From Ascaphus truei (Eukaryota > Chordata > Amphibia > Anura > Ascaphidae): 64,000 nucleotides of DNA. The notes beneath the pieces are model-generated. The model did no database searches. It was not told the origin of the DNA and saw only the letters and a list, made by a program, of their open reading frames with translations. Positions 43,840 through 56,224 of the stretch are shown here, one piece after another (the first letter of the stretch is position 1; each line of letters opens with the position of its first letter). A program made the translations under genes and the position numbers. The stretch lies in assembly GCA_036426205.1 (NCBI GenBank), contig CM071574.1, positions 15,463,725-15,527,724 of the forward strand, given 5' to 3'.

Positions 43840-44575
43840 TAAGTGGTCTTTGGATTCTTGGGAAGTAAAATCAATACTCTAATCCAAATTTGATATTTAT
43901 CACCATTTCCAGGAATAGCTTTTCCTAATGTCCTTTCATTCGGTGCCTTTGCATGGCTAACACAGAGAATGAAGCCAAGAATGTAACGCTGCATTACCAC
44001 TTACAAAGGCATGAAACAAAATAAGCATATTATGCGCTGAAGACCCCTGGCAGGGCCATGTTCCCTAATCCCTATTCTGTGGGACCAAAAGCGAGGAAGC
44101 ATTATTGCATCTTCCTACATAATTGCATTTTTTTTAATTTTTATCTCAGAGCCCCAGAAAGTCCTGTAATGTAACTGGCAAAGTAGATCAGAGCTGCAGA
44201 GTCTAAGTTGCATTGCCACAGTACTTTACAAAAAGGTTTTACTGTGGATATAATAAATTCACATTTGGGCTGCATGCCGCTGATAGGTGGTAGAATTTAA
44301 GCACATTTTCTGAGTCAGCGCTGAGGGGAGGATTCACTAAGCGCTGATGCAGGGTATCGCACCTTAATACGGCATTCAAGTCAATGGCAGTTAACACCGG
44401 ATCAGGGGTGCGATACTCTGCAACTGTGCTTAGAAAATCCTTAGGTGAATGTATAATGTTTACAAATACAGAAATATAACATTGAGAAAACTGATAAAGA
44501 AACGTAATAAAAATAAGCACCAAGTAGTCATGGCTTTCACAGAAATGTTGAATGGTAATGTATGGTAATGTTTGT
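43840..44575. other. No gene recognised
   Basis: AT-rich. The block 44330-44420 (GAGGATTCACTAAGCGCTGA and a CGATACTCTGCAACTG end) has a MITE-like look, but a matching inverted end was not established. Confidence 0.35.
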
Positions 44576-44580
44576 TAGTG

Positions 44581-44598
44581 TGTATGTGTGTGTGTGCA

Positions 44599-44646
<48 letters not shown>
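44581..44646. repeat. (TG)n microsatellite
   Basis: Nearly pure TG dinucleotide run with a few interruptions. Frames through it are translated repeat. Confidence 0.9.
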
Positions 44647-44648
<2 letters not shown>

Positions 44649-44763
44649 CATTTGCATGTCATTTCCCAGACTCCCTTGCTGCAGTGGAAGTGCTGTGTGC
44701 TGGGCGATAATGGTGAAAGATAGGGTTGCAGACCTGCCTAAGACATGCAGATGAACATACAGT
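44643..44763. mobile_element. Octamer-ended MITE, copy 1
   Basis: Starts TGTGCTCATTTGCATGTC and ends GACATGCAGATGAACATACA. It is an inverted, more diverged version of the element at 46488-46612, sharing CTGCAGTGGAAGTGCTGTGT. It is flanked by TG and TA repeats on either side. Confidence 0.7.
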
Positions 44764-44837
44764 ATATTTACAGTTGCATATGCGTTACTGTGGAGGGTTT
44801 TTGTCACTTTTTTTTACACACCATAACCTTAATAAGT

Positions 44838-44841
44838 GTGG

Positions 44842-44900
<59 letters not shown>

Positions 44901-45137
44901 ATATATATATATATAATATATTGGGTGGTATCTATATAATTATATCTTGGTGGTATATATCTATCTATATATTTTTTTTTTCTCATTTGTATGTGTTCAT
45001 CATATAATTTTTTTTTTTCTTCATGTTGATGTGGTTATTCATATAATGGTTTAGGTTGGCGCCGTTTTTTCTTTCTGTTGTGCTATACATATATATATAT
45101 ATATATATATACACATTTACACTCACACACACGCACA

Positions 45138-45171
<34 letters not shown>

Positions 45172-45345
45172 CATACGATAGCGGTTGCAACACGACGTCA
45201 AGGGACAGCAAGCAGGTAAGTAAATCAAAAATGTTCTATATTTGATAGAAGACACTAAAACCATTGGATTCTATATATATATATATATACATACACACAC
45301 ACGACTGTATGTGTGTGTATATATATATACGACTAAATGTGTGTG
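44838..45345. repeat. Cluster of TA microsatellites
   Basis: (AT)n and (TA)n runs at 44842-44925, 45085-45112, 45138-45170 and 45270-45345, with CACACA segments. The intervening 45030-45075 text (GGTTGGCGCCGTTTTTTC) may be a repeat end. Confidence 0.85.
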
Positions 45346-45479
45346 TGTATATTTACAGTATGAGAAGGGAAGAAGGTACTCCAGACGAAGAGAATAGACT
45401 ATCCTGGTGCTCGGGATGCAGGAATTCAATACAGAACAAGTAATGGAGCTGACACTCATGGGAATTTGTATGTACAGTA

Positions 45480-46380
45480 ACAAACTAAAGATTTAATGTG
45501 TCATTAACTTTATTTTGTTTTATGTAAATTTCCATGACTGTCGACTCCATTACTTGATTTGTGTGTGTGTTCTATATATTGCCTTGTCATATTTAATGCA
45601 TGAACCCAACTGGCAATAAGTTGTGATATATGCTTACTGGATAAACTTTTCATGATTATACAGAGGGTGAAGCTGTCACAATCCGCAAACATTTCATTCA
45701 TTTATAAATGGGGTAGCTGACACAGCTGTGCTGTTTGCAATTTCACTTTTACATTACTTTAGGGAGAAATGCGGAATCCAGAAGAATATTGGTACATTTG
45801 TTATCTTCGCCAATCATTTACGTTTAAACAATGTAATATACTGTAGCCATTTATAATTGACATGAGCTTAACAAGTCCCATGTACTGTAGCATGCAAAAA
45901 GTAAATAAATAGAACAAAGTAAAAAGCATTTTTAAATAAGATAGTACATATTTGAGCAGGGACAGGAGAAGAGCAGGATGCAGTGATGGAGTGTGTGGTA
46001 CAACTGCTCACTGATTCTCACCTGCTGCTGTGCTGCAGATCGGGTCTGATGGGAAGGAGAGGGGGAGGGAGTGTTCTGTGTTCCATGTTGCTTAATGTAC
46101 AGCATAATACAAAAGACTGATATCATATAACAGAGCCCAACTCACCTGGCCTGACACTGGTGGCATCGAACCTAATGAAAGTAGTTATTTCAGCTAGCAC
46201 AGCTCCAAAAATGTCTATCTGATGGAATAGATAAGATGAAAAATAGCTAATGAAATAATGTAAATATAAAGGCAAATGTTGTTAATAATTCATAACATAG
46301 CAATATGCAACCTGGAAATAAGTTAATTTCTAAAATAGTACAATTTAAAAGAATCCCTCTTTAGAGCTTTCCAGATGGCA
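45480..46380. other. No gene recognised
   Basis: AT-rich, with no frames or repeat ends that I can support. Confidence 0.4.
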
Positions 46381-46382
46381 TA

Positions 46383-46466
46383 CAGTATATATATATATAT
46401 TATATATAGATATATATATATATATAATATATATATATAGATATATATATATATATATATATATAG
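46383..46466. repeat. (TA)n microsatellite
   Basis: Pure and interrupted TA runs just left of the octamer-ended MITE. Confidence 0.9.
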
Positions 46467-46487
46467 GTGGAAACAAATGGAAATATT

Positions 46488-46612
46488 ACTGTATGCTCAT
46501 TTGCATGTCTTAGACAGGTTTGCAAATCTGCCTTTCACCATTATCACCCAGCACACAGCGCTTCCACTGCAGCAAGGGATTCTGGGAAATGACATGCAAA
46601 TGAGCATACAGT
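46488..46612. mobile_element. Octamer-ended MITE, copy 2, 125 bp
   Basis: Perfect 22-bp inverted ends: the inner 20 bases are TGTATGCTCATTTGCATGTC on the left and the exact inverse on the right. Each end holds ATTTGCAT, the POU/octamer motif. No coding content. The sequence to about 46810 may be part of a larger repeat. Confidence 0.8.
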
Positions 46613-46814
46613 GCCATGTTTTGCTTCAAAACCATATAACATGGTCCCCTATAAGCTTATGCTTGCTGCATTTCACAGCTTTGAGCTCAGCCTGGGTTAA
46701 GATGCATAGCCAGTAAACCCACCCACAGACAGCCGTTTTGACCCTAATGGGTCTCCTCAGTGTGGGGTTGGTTATACTGGCTTTGCAAAATGAAGCAGGG
46801 ATAGGTTTAACCTA

Positions 46815-48125
46815 TATATATATATCCCCATAAAGGCCCAATCACCACAACAAAATAATATGGAGGCATAAAACATGTAAAGTAAAATGATTTCATATAT
46901 TACGTGAGGATTGTATATCTTTCACGCTTCTAAATTTTGAATGTGGAAAACAATTAGATATCTTGAAGCATGTAGTTTCTAAGCACATTTTTCTATGGAA
47001 CAAGAGCGATGAGCATGATAAGAAGGCTGGGGATTAATGCGCTCTGGGGAGGATCTTTGTGGAAGGCAATTTCTGAAAATTAGCATGCATCTCTTTCCCT
47101 CGCCCGTGTCTATAGGGACTTATTGTATTGATTCATCCGAGTCTGCTGGAACTGGTTCATCAAAACAGGTTGTAAATAAAGATCTAACCATAAAATAGGA
47201 TCATACGCGCGTCACACCCTAGAACAGAAGCATTTAGTAAGTAATGGTTCATCCATTTTGAAATAATTATATTACATCACAACTGTATGTATGAAAATTA
47301 TACAAGGAAGGCTGTTTAGGTTCAGGCATTAGGTGCCATAAAAAAGTGGCCGCATAAGGAAAGGACGAAGTTTTGTCAAGATACAATTGTATGTAGGCAA
47401 ATGTGTTAAAAAATAATGGTTAAAATACTTCAATTCCATTTGTCAATTTGTTTTGCTCCAGTTTGAATGAAGTTATTTAAATATTGCCAATCAGAACCAG
47501 GTTTAATGCAACACATGATGCAGACATGTATATCCAATAATTTTCTGCTTATTTTCTGTAAATGCCTTGTTATTATCCTATCTGTTAAAATGATACAGTA
47601 TGTTCAGTGTTTGAATTATTATCAGAACAAATGTTTCTCTCAAAAACTTATTAAAGACATCCAGCTTCACTGAAATATGTTTGCATAACATGTAATCCAG
47701 GGCTCCACAAAACGTAACACAATGTTTCCTTGTCAGCTGGAATGGAGAACACATGATTATATGTATTCAAGAAAATGTCATTTCACTTTCAGTCCACGAG
47801 CTGTTGTCTTATATTACATGCTACGATAGACTGTGTGTGTTTAGTGGCATTTTCCCTTTTAATGTCAAGTGCAAACCATTGAATTTTTAGCCATAGGTCA
47901 GTAGTCCAATGATTAAAGCCACTGGCAGAAAACAATGATGACCAGCTCTTGAGGAATCAAAATGTAAACAAAGAATACATTTAAAAAATGTTACCTCTGA
48001 AACCTTTATAAATAGACAAGGAAGTATAAATTCCTAAGCAAGATAGTTATACTGTATGAAAACTGCTATTGATAAAATACGGTTTGTTGGCTTACACACG
48101 TTTAGCTTTTTAACATAAACATTCA
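46815..48125. other. No gene recognised
   Basis: AT-rich sequence with only short frames. Confidence 0.4.
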
Positions 48126-48131
48126 TGAACA

Positions 48132-48312
48132 GGTATGTATGTATGTCTTTATTTCAATAGCGCCATTAATGTACATAGCACTTCACAGCAGCAATACACA
48201 TGGCAATCATATAAATAACAAATAATACATAATGGGAAGAAGTGCTTCAGACATAAAAATGACATTTAGGAAAAGGAGCCCCTGCCCCGAAGAGCTTACA
48301 ATCTAATACAAT
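48132..48312 (-). mobile_element. L2 3' end fragment
   Basis: The minus strand matches the 3' UTR of the L2 at 35400-39915: CTTCGGGGCAGGGGCTCC, GTGAAGTGCTATGTACATTA and TGGCGCTATTGAAATAAAGA, ending in a (CATA)n tail. Only the last 180 bases are present. Confidence 0.8.
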
Positions 48313-48349
48313 CTAACAGTATAAGATATGTGATGTGGTCAATACATGT

Positions 48350-48785
48350 TTAAAGAGGCAATCCAAGACTGCAATTAAAAAAAAAAATAGGTTTGAAGCA
48401 GGGGGTCTCCGTAGCTGAACCCCGTTAATTTCAGCTCCGGGGACCCCCTGCTTCTGGAGATACTTACCTCTGAACTAGGTGCCGGTAGCCGCTCTGCTCA
48501 GCTACCATGGTTCACAATATGTCCACTGTTTCCAGATCTCGGGCCCTGCGGGCCAATAGGAAGCTTTGACGTTATCGGTTCAGCTTCCTATTGGCTCATG
48601 TGACACTGGAGCTTTAAACTTTAAAGCTCTGCTTGCTCAGGCGGAGCAGCTACCGGCACCTGCAGTGGAGGTAAGTATTTCCAGAAGCAGGGGGTCCCTG
48701 GTTCTGAAATTAATGGGGAGACCCCCTTCTTCAACGCTGTAAAAACAATGCAAACACATTACCTGTCTTGGTTTGCTCCTTTAAA
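48350..48785. mobile_element. Foldback/MITE element with TTTAAA ends
   Basis: Ends TTTAAAGAGGCAATCCAAGA and, inverted, CTTGGTTTGCTCCTTTAAA. Inner arms repeat GCAGGGGGTC and GAGGTAAGTAT around a centre with CCAATAGGAAGC and GCTTCCTATTGG. A TTAA-containing target would fit a piggyBac-type element. The GCAGGGGGTC arm resembles the palindrome at 12571-12844. Confidence 0.55.
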
Positions 48786-48789
48786 TGGA

Positions 48790-50090
48790 AAATAAAATGT
48801 CTTTAAGGAAAAGTGATTTGTATGGATCAGGGGTTATACATTTCATTCTGTTCTGTGCTTGAGTACTGCAATGTGCCCTGGTCAACGTCCCCAGAGCTTA
48901 TGTTTTTTTGAGGACTATTGAAAAGCGTCTGGTTTTAGACTAAACAAAACCAAAATGTGTCTCAAAAAAGAGACTCTTCTCTGACATTCATAAACAGATT
49001 CCAGTTTTGAAAGGAATTGTTCTCCAATATGTTCTTAATACAGTACTTTCATGCATGGATGCACTATGATATTAAAACACCCTGCATTCTTTTTTCGAGG
49101 TTTGGTTCTGGTTTTGCCTAAAGTTAAGAAACGTGCACATGTAATATGCTTCACATATTTTGGGGGCAATTTTCCCTTACATTTTCATGAAAGGTCACAT
49201 TGCTTAAAATGTTGCAAAAATGGTAGAATATAATGGGTAATATGACCTGAATTTAGGGTCTTGAAACCTTCATATTGACTTTTAATATTTGACAAATGTT
49301 TCTGTATATACACAGACACGCACACACACATACTATCACACACACACACCAAATCTAAAAAACAAGAATGAGAAGCACACGATCCAAAGTGCAATACATC
49401 TAATACAATAACTACAACGTGTTTAAAAGTGACGAATGCCCACTCACAAGATGTCAGATGACAATAAGCATTTTGTCAATCCAAAAATGTGACTTCATCA
49501 GGGTTATCTCTGGGGGTTTTCACTGCAACCAAATGACCGCCAGCGTTTGGCTGCAGAGGGACCCTCCGCTGCTGGAACTTCCGCTGCTGACTGCTCTAAG
49601 GGTAGTTTTTTTGGTTAGGGTAGGGGAGTAATTTAAAGCTGCAAACCAAGCAATATCCTATATGCGTGTGTTTTTTCAAATAAATAAATTCTGTACTATG
49701 AGAAAATACTTGTAGCATTTTTTTTAAAACATCTCTGAATTACATTTTAATGTATTATAATGTAACAAACATTTTTTATTTCTATAGCAACCATTTCCAA
49801 AGTCACATCCCCATCCTCTTCTGAAAAAGGCTCTGACACACCCCTTTTTAACCATGCCCTCCCTCTAGCAGTGCACCAATTGTATCTAGTGACTGCCTAG
49901 TCACATAATCTTCCCCACAGAACTTTGCATCTTTGGTCCTTTTCTGCTGCACTGACAGCCATTTAGTGAACCCCCGAGCCGAATCTTCGTCGATCAATCA
50001 CAGGAGAACGGATCGATTGACAACTTAGCTAATTACTTATCATTGTGTGGATCGTATTGAAGCACATATTAAAAAGGAAGAATAAAAATG
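48790..50090. other. No gene recognised
   Basis: AT-rich with a short CA run near 49315-49350. Nothing further that I can support. Confidence 0.4.
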
Positions 50091-50094
50091 GCAG

Positions 50095-50315
50095 CTTGGG
50101 TTTTAGCGGTTAGAGTAGGGGGTTCATTGAAGGGGTTTTAGTGGTTAGGGTAGGGGGTTTTAAGGTAAGGGCGTACGGTAGGGGGCTTTAGGGTAAGTGT
50201 TAAACATAGGGACTTACCGTAGTGGCAAAGCGGTCAGAGGCTGAGTGCCCTGGCTGCATGGTGAGTAGCGGTGGACATTTTGCTGCAGCGGAATAGCCAC
50301 GACCAAATGTCCTTG
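50095..50315. repeat. Telomere-like TTAGGG element, copy 3
   Basis: Units such as GTGGTTAGGGTAGGGGGTTT are followed by a flank with GCCACGACCAAATGTCC at 50296-50312, shared exactly with copy 2. The array is shorter and more degenerate. Confidence 0.6.
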
Positions 50316-50339
50316 ACCGGATTGCAGGTCCTGCATAAA

Positions 50340-50560
50340 AGCTGGGGATCAGAGTGAGGTTAACAGGGAGGGGAAGGGGGGAAGAGAGGCTGCTGGGGAG
50401 GAGGAGCTGGGGAGGAGGAGCTGGGGATCCAGGGAGGTCAGGGAGAAGCTCCTTTTGAGGAGTTGGGGTTTTGGAGTGGGCAGAAAATCTGATGGGGAGC
50501 AGGGGAAGGGGGACAGAGGCTGTTGGGGAGGAGCTTGAGAGGAAATACAGCGGAGTTTCC
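50340..50560. repeat. G-rich purine minisatellite
   Basis: Imperfect repeats of GGGGAGGAGGAGCTGGGGA. No gene. Confidence 0.6.
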
Positions 50561-50599
50561 TCCGAGTAAAGTTAAAACAAGATATTGCCTCTTTTTTGC

Positions 50600-51265
50600 C
50601 TTGGGTTCACGCACTAGGGGTCAAGCCGCGGATTGGATTGTTCCAAACTGCAGAAGTTAGGGGAAGCCTGGATTTTACCCTCCCCCACCCCCGAAACTTT
50701 CCCATCTCTAAACATAAGCAACAGAACAAATCAAAGTACAGACTAACTTCCTTAATATTTGGGACACATATACAGTATGGCTACGGATGATTGCAATGTC
50801 TCTATTGACGAAACGCTCCCATGGAGATGATTGCAGAGTATGCTTAACTTAAGGAACAAAATATGCATATGAAATGGGGAATTTAAGATCACTGCTAAAG
50901 AATGAGACGGTAAGAGGGAAAATCTTAAAGGAAAGAAAATTATAGTGCACAATGTTTAGATTACATGTAAGGTTCGTTGTTTATTACAGTATCAAGAATA
51001 TAAACCTTTTCATCATGAACCAAAGCGAATGTATTGATTCTTTCCACATGTGGCAGCTCTGACGTTGATACATGCAAACATATACAATGCCATCTATATC
51101 ACATCATGCCATATGTATGTGTGTATTTATTTAGAAGTGCATATGTTATTTGAGCCAGTTAAATAATTATCCATTCAAAATAATGATTTAGCAGCACAAA
51201 ACGTTGATTTAAAGCAAAAAGAAATGCATTTCAGTGCATCCATGTAAAAAAAGTCAATTCATTTA
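50600..51265. other. No gene recognised
   Basis: AT-rich, short frames only. Confidence 0.4.
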
Positions 51266-51274
51266 ATAAATTCA

Positions 51275-52725
51275 ATTTCTATTGATGTATTTTTAATTTT
51301 ATATAGCACCCACAGTGTACTCAGTGCTTTAGAAAAGACACAATCCAGTATAGGAAATTATAATACAATAAGTGCAATAAACAAAATCAGACAATAGGAT
51401 AGGTAATCCCTGTCCCAGAGAGCTTACAATTTAAATCGTATGCTGGGAGACTTACAGAGACCGCAGGTAAGGAAAGAAATGCAGTAGATGGCAGTGCTTG
51501 GCAAAAATGGTTGGTAGGAGTGACTGTGGGTGGGGAACACTAGGCATGAATCTAGGCTATTGAAATGCTTAATTTAAGAGGTGAATTTTAAGGTTGGACT
51601 TAAAGGAAAGGAGAGAAAGCGATTGTCGTATACTTAGTGTGAGGGAGTTCCACGGATAAGGTTCAGTGAGCGTTTAAGACAAGAGAGAGCAGTAGAGGTG
51701 ACAGAGGTGGAAAGGAGACCGTTATGGGTAGAGCACAGGAAAAGAGCAGGGGCATAATGAGAGCTAAAAGCTGATATGTAGGAGGAGCAGATGAGAGGAG
51801 AGCGTAGAAGTTAAGGAGAACATTGTAGGTGATCCAAAATTTGATGGAAAGCCAGGAGAGGGATTTAAATTGGAGATGAGCAAAGACTGCTTAGGGAGAG
51901 AGTAAAATTATTCTGACAGCATCATTTTGGATAGATTGCATAGGACAAAGTAGCGAGGCAGGAAGGCATGTTAGCTATATGTTACAATAATCCAGATGGG
52001 AGAGGATAAGGGCATGAATTAGTGTTTTAGCAGTAGATTGACAGAGAAAAGAGCTGATCTTGGCAATATTACAGAGGAAGAACCAACACATTTTTGCCAT
52101 GAATGTGAATGGAGAAAGAAAGGGAGAAGTCAAATGTCACTCCTAGGCAATAACCTTTGGGGACAGGATAGATGGTAGTACCATTTACTGTGATGGAAAA
52201 GGGAATATTAAGTCAGGTTTAGGGGGAAATATGAGGAGCTCAGTTTTAGACATATTAAGATTAAGGTGGCAGAGCGCCATCCTCGAGTTTATAGCTAGGC
52301 AATCAGAGACTTGGGGCTGGATTGCAGGTGTGAGGGTTGGGATGGATAGATATATCTGCGTATCATCTGCATAATACCTCGGGCCAAAAGAGATGAGATC
52401 ACCAAGCCATAGTGTGTAGAGAGAGAAAAGTAGAGGTCCCAGAACAGAGACCTGAGGTACCCCAACAGGCAGGAAGGAAATTGTAGACCGTGGTCACAGC
52501 AACTCCACCAGCCAACGCATAGAAAAAAGTAAAAAACTTTATTGAAACTTAACAGTGAGCATCAGTACCATACACTCTGACGCGTTTCGTCCAATGATGG
52601 ACTTTACCCCAACAGGCAGATCAACAGGCGACAAAGACATGTGAGCAACAGAGGCTGAAAATGTGCGATGGGAGAGGTATGAATTTGGCTGTAAGGAGGA
52701 TAAGATTGTAACTCAGACACACTGC
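51275..52725 (-). mobile_element. Degenerate L2 LINE, RT to 3' end
   Basis: On the minus strand the order is GVPQ (near 52458), [42 protein letters not shown], a DYCN-type block, and the C-terminal FKSNLKIHLLN before the 3' UTR (AAGCTCTCTGGGACAGGGAT) and a T/A tail near 51290. The frame is broken many times. A 132-bp Penelope-like fragment is inserted at 52473. Confidence 0.8.
52473..52604. mobile_element. Penelope-like noncoding fragment inside L2
   Basis: Contains ACACTCTGACGCGTTTC, the same motif as in the Penelope-like element at 33480. It is flanked by an exact 15-bp repeat TACCCCAACAGGCAG (52458-52472 and 52605-52619), a target-site duplication. L2 sequence resumes on the right. Confidence 0.7.
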
Positions 52726-53348
52726 ACACAAGAACATATCATTTTAAAATTATTATTTCAGGTGATGCCTACTTAACCACTTCAAGTTATTTTCATGGAT
52801 TTTCTGAATTTGGCAAATTAATACAAATTTATCTGAAATATTTTTTCCCCTAAAAAATACATTTCAAAATTGAGGCCGATTAGTGGGATTAGCTGACAGC
52901 ATACATGCACTATGCATACTTATATATCCCTACATTTAGAATACACACGGGTAAATGTCTCCACATACTATATGCTTTACAAAAAGTTTTGCGTTTTTCT
53001 CTTATATTTTGCTATTTTGTAAATATTTGTGCGAAAATTCGCTTTGCTCAGAATTTTGCCAGTGTTGTCAATTTCACCATAATTTCCCCACTTTTTGCCA
53101 GAATTGAGCAATAATGGCAGTATATGAAGAGCCACGTGACCTTGCACATTGCATTTTAATGCTTGCCTTCATTTTTGTGCAAAGTTTGACGATTTTATTG
53201 GGATTTTGTTTTTCACGAAAGAAATAGATGGTTTCACTTGGTTTGCAAACTTCAGTGAACATTTGGCACATCTCTAATTTGGAATAATCAGACCCCTTGA
53301 AAAATTAACAATCAAAGCACAAGATATTTCTGTTCTGTTAAGACAAAG

Positions 53349-53802
53349 GGGGTCATTCTATACAGGCATACCCCGGTTTAAGGACACTCACTTTAAGTAC
53401 ACTCGCGAGTAAGTACATCTCGCACAATAGGCAAACGGCAGCTCACGCATGCGCCTGTCAGCATGTCCTGAACAGTAATACCGGCTCCCTACCTGTACCG
53501 AAGCTGTGCGCAAGCGGGGAGACTATAGAGCCTGTTACAAATGCGTTATTTACATCAGTTATGCACGTATATGACGATTGCAGTGCAGTACTTGCATCGA
53601 TAAGTGAGGAAATGGTAGTGCTTCACTTTAAGTACATTTTCGCTTTACATACATGCTCCGGTCCCATTGCGTACGTTAATGCGGGGTATGCCTGTACTCT
53701 GAAGTGGCTGTTTTCGTCTGAAAATTGCCATTGACATCAAGAGGGATATGCGGCTGAAAACGCCCCAAACTGCCCTTTTGTACTATATAGAATTACCCTC
53801 TA
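53349..53802. mobile_element. Short MITE split by a second MITE
   Basis: The outer ends are GGGGGTCATTCTATA on the left and TATAGAATTACCCTC on the right. Without the inner insertion, the outer element is only about 120 bp. Both are noncoding. Confidence 0.6.
53363..53694. mobile_element. Tc1/mariner-type MITE, copy 2, 332 bp
   Basis: Ends CAGGCATACCCCGGTTTAAG and, inverted, AATGCGGGGTATGCCTG, with TA duplications at 53361-53362 and 53695-53696. It is inverted relative to the copy at 42032. Confidence 0.85.
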
Positions 53803-53809
53803 TGTCTCG

Positions 53810-56085
53810 CTGCCTTATAGGCCTCATTGATTTTGTTCTCCATAAGTGCTGTATATTCAACAACAACACAACAATCCTACCTTACTGCAGAATACCTCTA
53901 GAAATGTGTAACTTGTTATGTTTTCCTACTCCTTCTTATTTTTTCTCGGTGCTTTTTGGCCTCCCACATGTGAATCTGGCGATGACAGGAAGAATAATGC
54001 AGGTTTAGGTAATCGTGCTGAAGCATAAAAAAGGTTTCTGAAAAAACTCATCTGTTACTATTGATGCAGATTATGTACATTTTAACAATGTCAGACCACA
54101 TTCATAATTTCTCCCAAACGGATGTTGTGTGGACAAAGGAATAGCAGAGGATTAAAAAAACAACCACATGTTGGGATATGAATGATAAAAAAAACAGTTC
54201 AATGTTTTCGTAGCGGAAGAATTTCCCATTGTATAATATGTTAACTGCATAAGAAGCAGGAAATGTTCTATTCAAAAGTCTTTTCAGGACTAGGAAGGTT
54301 TTGTCACTTATCCATGTGAGATAATTATGCTGGCTGGGTTTAATGGGCCATACATTTTACAGTATCAATGATTGTATTAAATCTAATACTTCAGAAGTGC
54401 TAATCAAATTTTTATTATGTGGTAGTAGGATGTTTTTTTCAGACACAGTTTACAAAATGTATCCTGAGATATGCAGTTTTCTAAGCACAATTACAACTAT
54501 ACACAATGTTAGCCTGTATGCTAATGTAAATAAGTCTCGTAACTATATACTGTTATACAGGTAGACAAATGATTATTTAAATGTGTGCGTGAAGAACTTT
54601 TCTACTGGTTGCACTCCTTTATGTATTAAACTGTTGTGGTTGTGTAAATGAGTTAAAATATGATGCATCTGTTTTATTATTTTGCTGAAAACACAAACTG
54701 ACTGCATGCATAGCTAGGCAGAAAACCCAACTCTTGCATATGTTGTTAGCTAACATTTCCATTAAAGAAAGTGGATCACTTCTTTTTAGGTAGCTATTAA
54801 TATGAAGAGGACCCTGCAATAGACCAAATCAACGGTAAAAACGACAAGTATCTATAAATGGATTTTGGCAGTTTCTGCTTTAGGTGAGCCTTTTGGTTCA
54901 AATTTTGCATCGATTTCTAAGTTTGAAGTTTGACTCTAAATTCCAAACAAACATCCTTAAAATATTCTATTTTATAGCAGTGTACTGCATCCTCCCGACC
55001 ACACAAACCTTTAGGAATAGCCAATAAATTAGCAAGCACATATATATGCCCTTATCTTATATGTGAATGTTTGACTGATAGGTAAGCTCCAAAACGTGAT
55101 GTAAAAAAAAAACATTTTCTTGGGGTCTCAGAAATCTTTTAAAAGTAGAACAAATATGAGAAGCTAAAGAAGGTCCAGTAAACATTTGTTTTAGGCCATG
55201 TTTCCCTTCACTTCACAGATAATGTAGGCTAAATTGAGAACAACAAAAACAAAAGCTTTTGAGAACAATTAGCAAATCATGAGTGTGCAATTAATTTCCA
55301 CCATATCAGGTCAACAACATGTCCAACATTCCACATTATCATCTTAAGCATAAAACCAGCTTCCCAGAAAAACTACACTAAATTTGTCAATGCTTAGTCT
55401 AGCAAAGTCAGTTGCTATGTACTGTAGTTAATCTTGTTAGTTCATGCTTCAGTGAACCAGTAAGACAAGAACATCTCTGTATCTGAACCTCAGCAGTAGC
55501 TGAAAGCCAAATAATACAAATATGCAACAGAACTTTGTAAGAAATGAAAGAAAAATATGTGCACAATTTAATTAGAGTGTTTATTTACTTTCAGGTATCA
55601 GACTACTTGGATACATCATGATAAATTATTACTTCAGAATTGTATGTCTACATATGTAAACATGTGTACATACATGTATAATTAATTGAATACAGTCTCA
55701 AGGTGTCATACAGCATGCTGTTGGAGAGAGAGACTTGATTAATCTATTTTACTGCTAGAGGTCCAATGCAACACAACAAACTACAAAGAGCAGAAGAAGT
55801 TCCTAATTAAGTAGAGAAGAGGTGAAATCCTACACAAATAATCCTTTATAACAAAAATACTGATAAGACCTGATATCAATCCTATATTCAACATAAAGCT
55901 CATTAAAATCAGTAAACTGAGGGGACACTCAATTTCCCCAGTACAGTGACCCCAAACACTATGCAAAAATAAGCAACATATTCAAAAAACAAATACCATA
56001 CTACAAATACCTGTTATCACATTGTAGCTAGCAATAATTGTTCCACGATTATTGACAAAGAATTATATATCTATATCCAGATTTA
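53810..56085. other. No gene recognised
   Basis: Long AT-rich stretch with only short, family-less frames. Confidence 0.45.
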
Positions 56086-56086
56086 G

Positions 56087-56089
<3 letters not shown>

Positions 56090-56127
<38 letters not shown>

Positions 56128-56137
56128 ACCACAACAC

Positions 56138-56169
<32 letters not shown>

Positions 56170-56210
56170 ACACACACACACCCACACACACCACACACAC
56201 ACACACATAT
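56090..56210. repeat. (CA)n microsatellite
   Basis: About 120 bases of CA with CCA and CAACA interruptions. The cysteine- and valine-rich minus-strand frame is translated repeat. Confidence 0.9.
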
Positions 56211-56224
56211 ATATAAAAATATTA

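Noticed and set aside
43023..43868. Minus-strand 97-codon frame and the GC-rich two-strand frames
   Set aside because: No family resemblance or splice context; GC-rich DNA is open by composition.
44572..45264. Cysteine/valine- and tyrosine/isoleucine-rich frames
   Set aside because: Translated TG and TA microsatellites.
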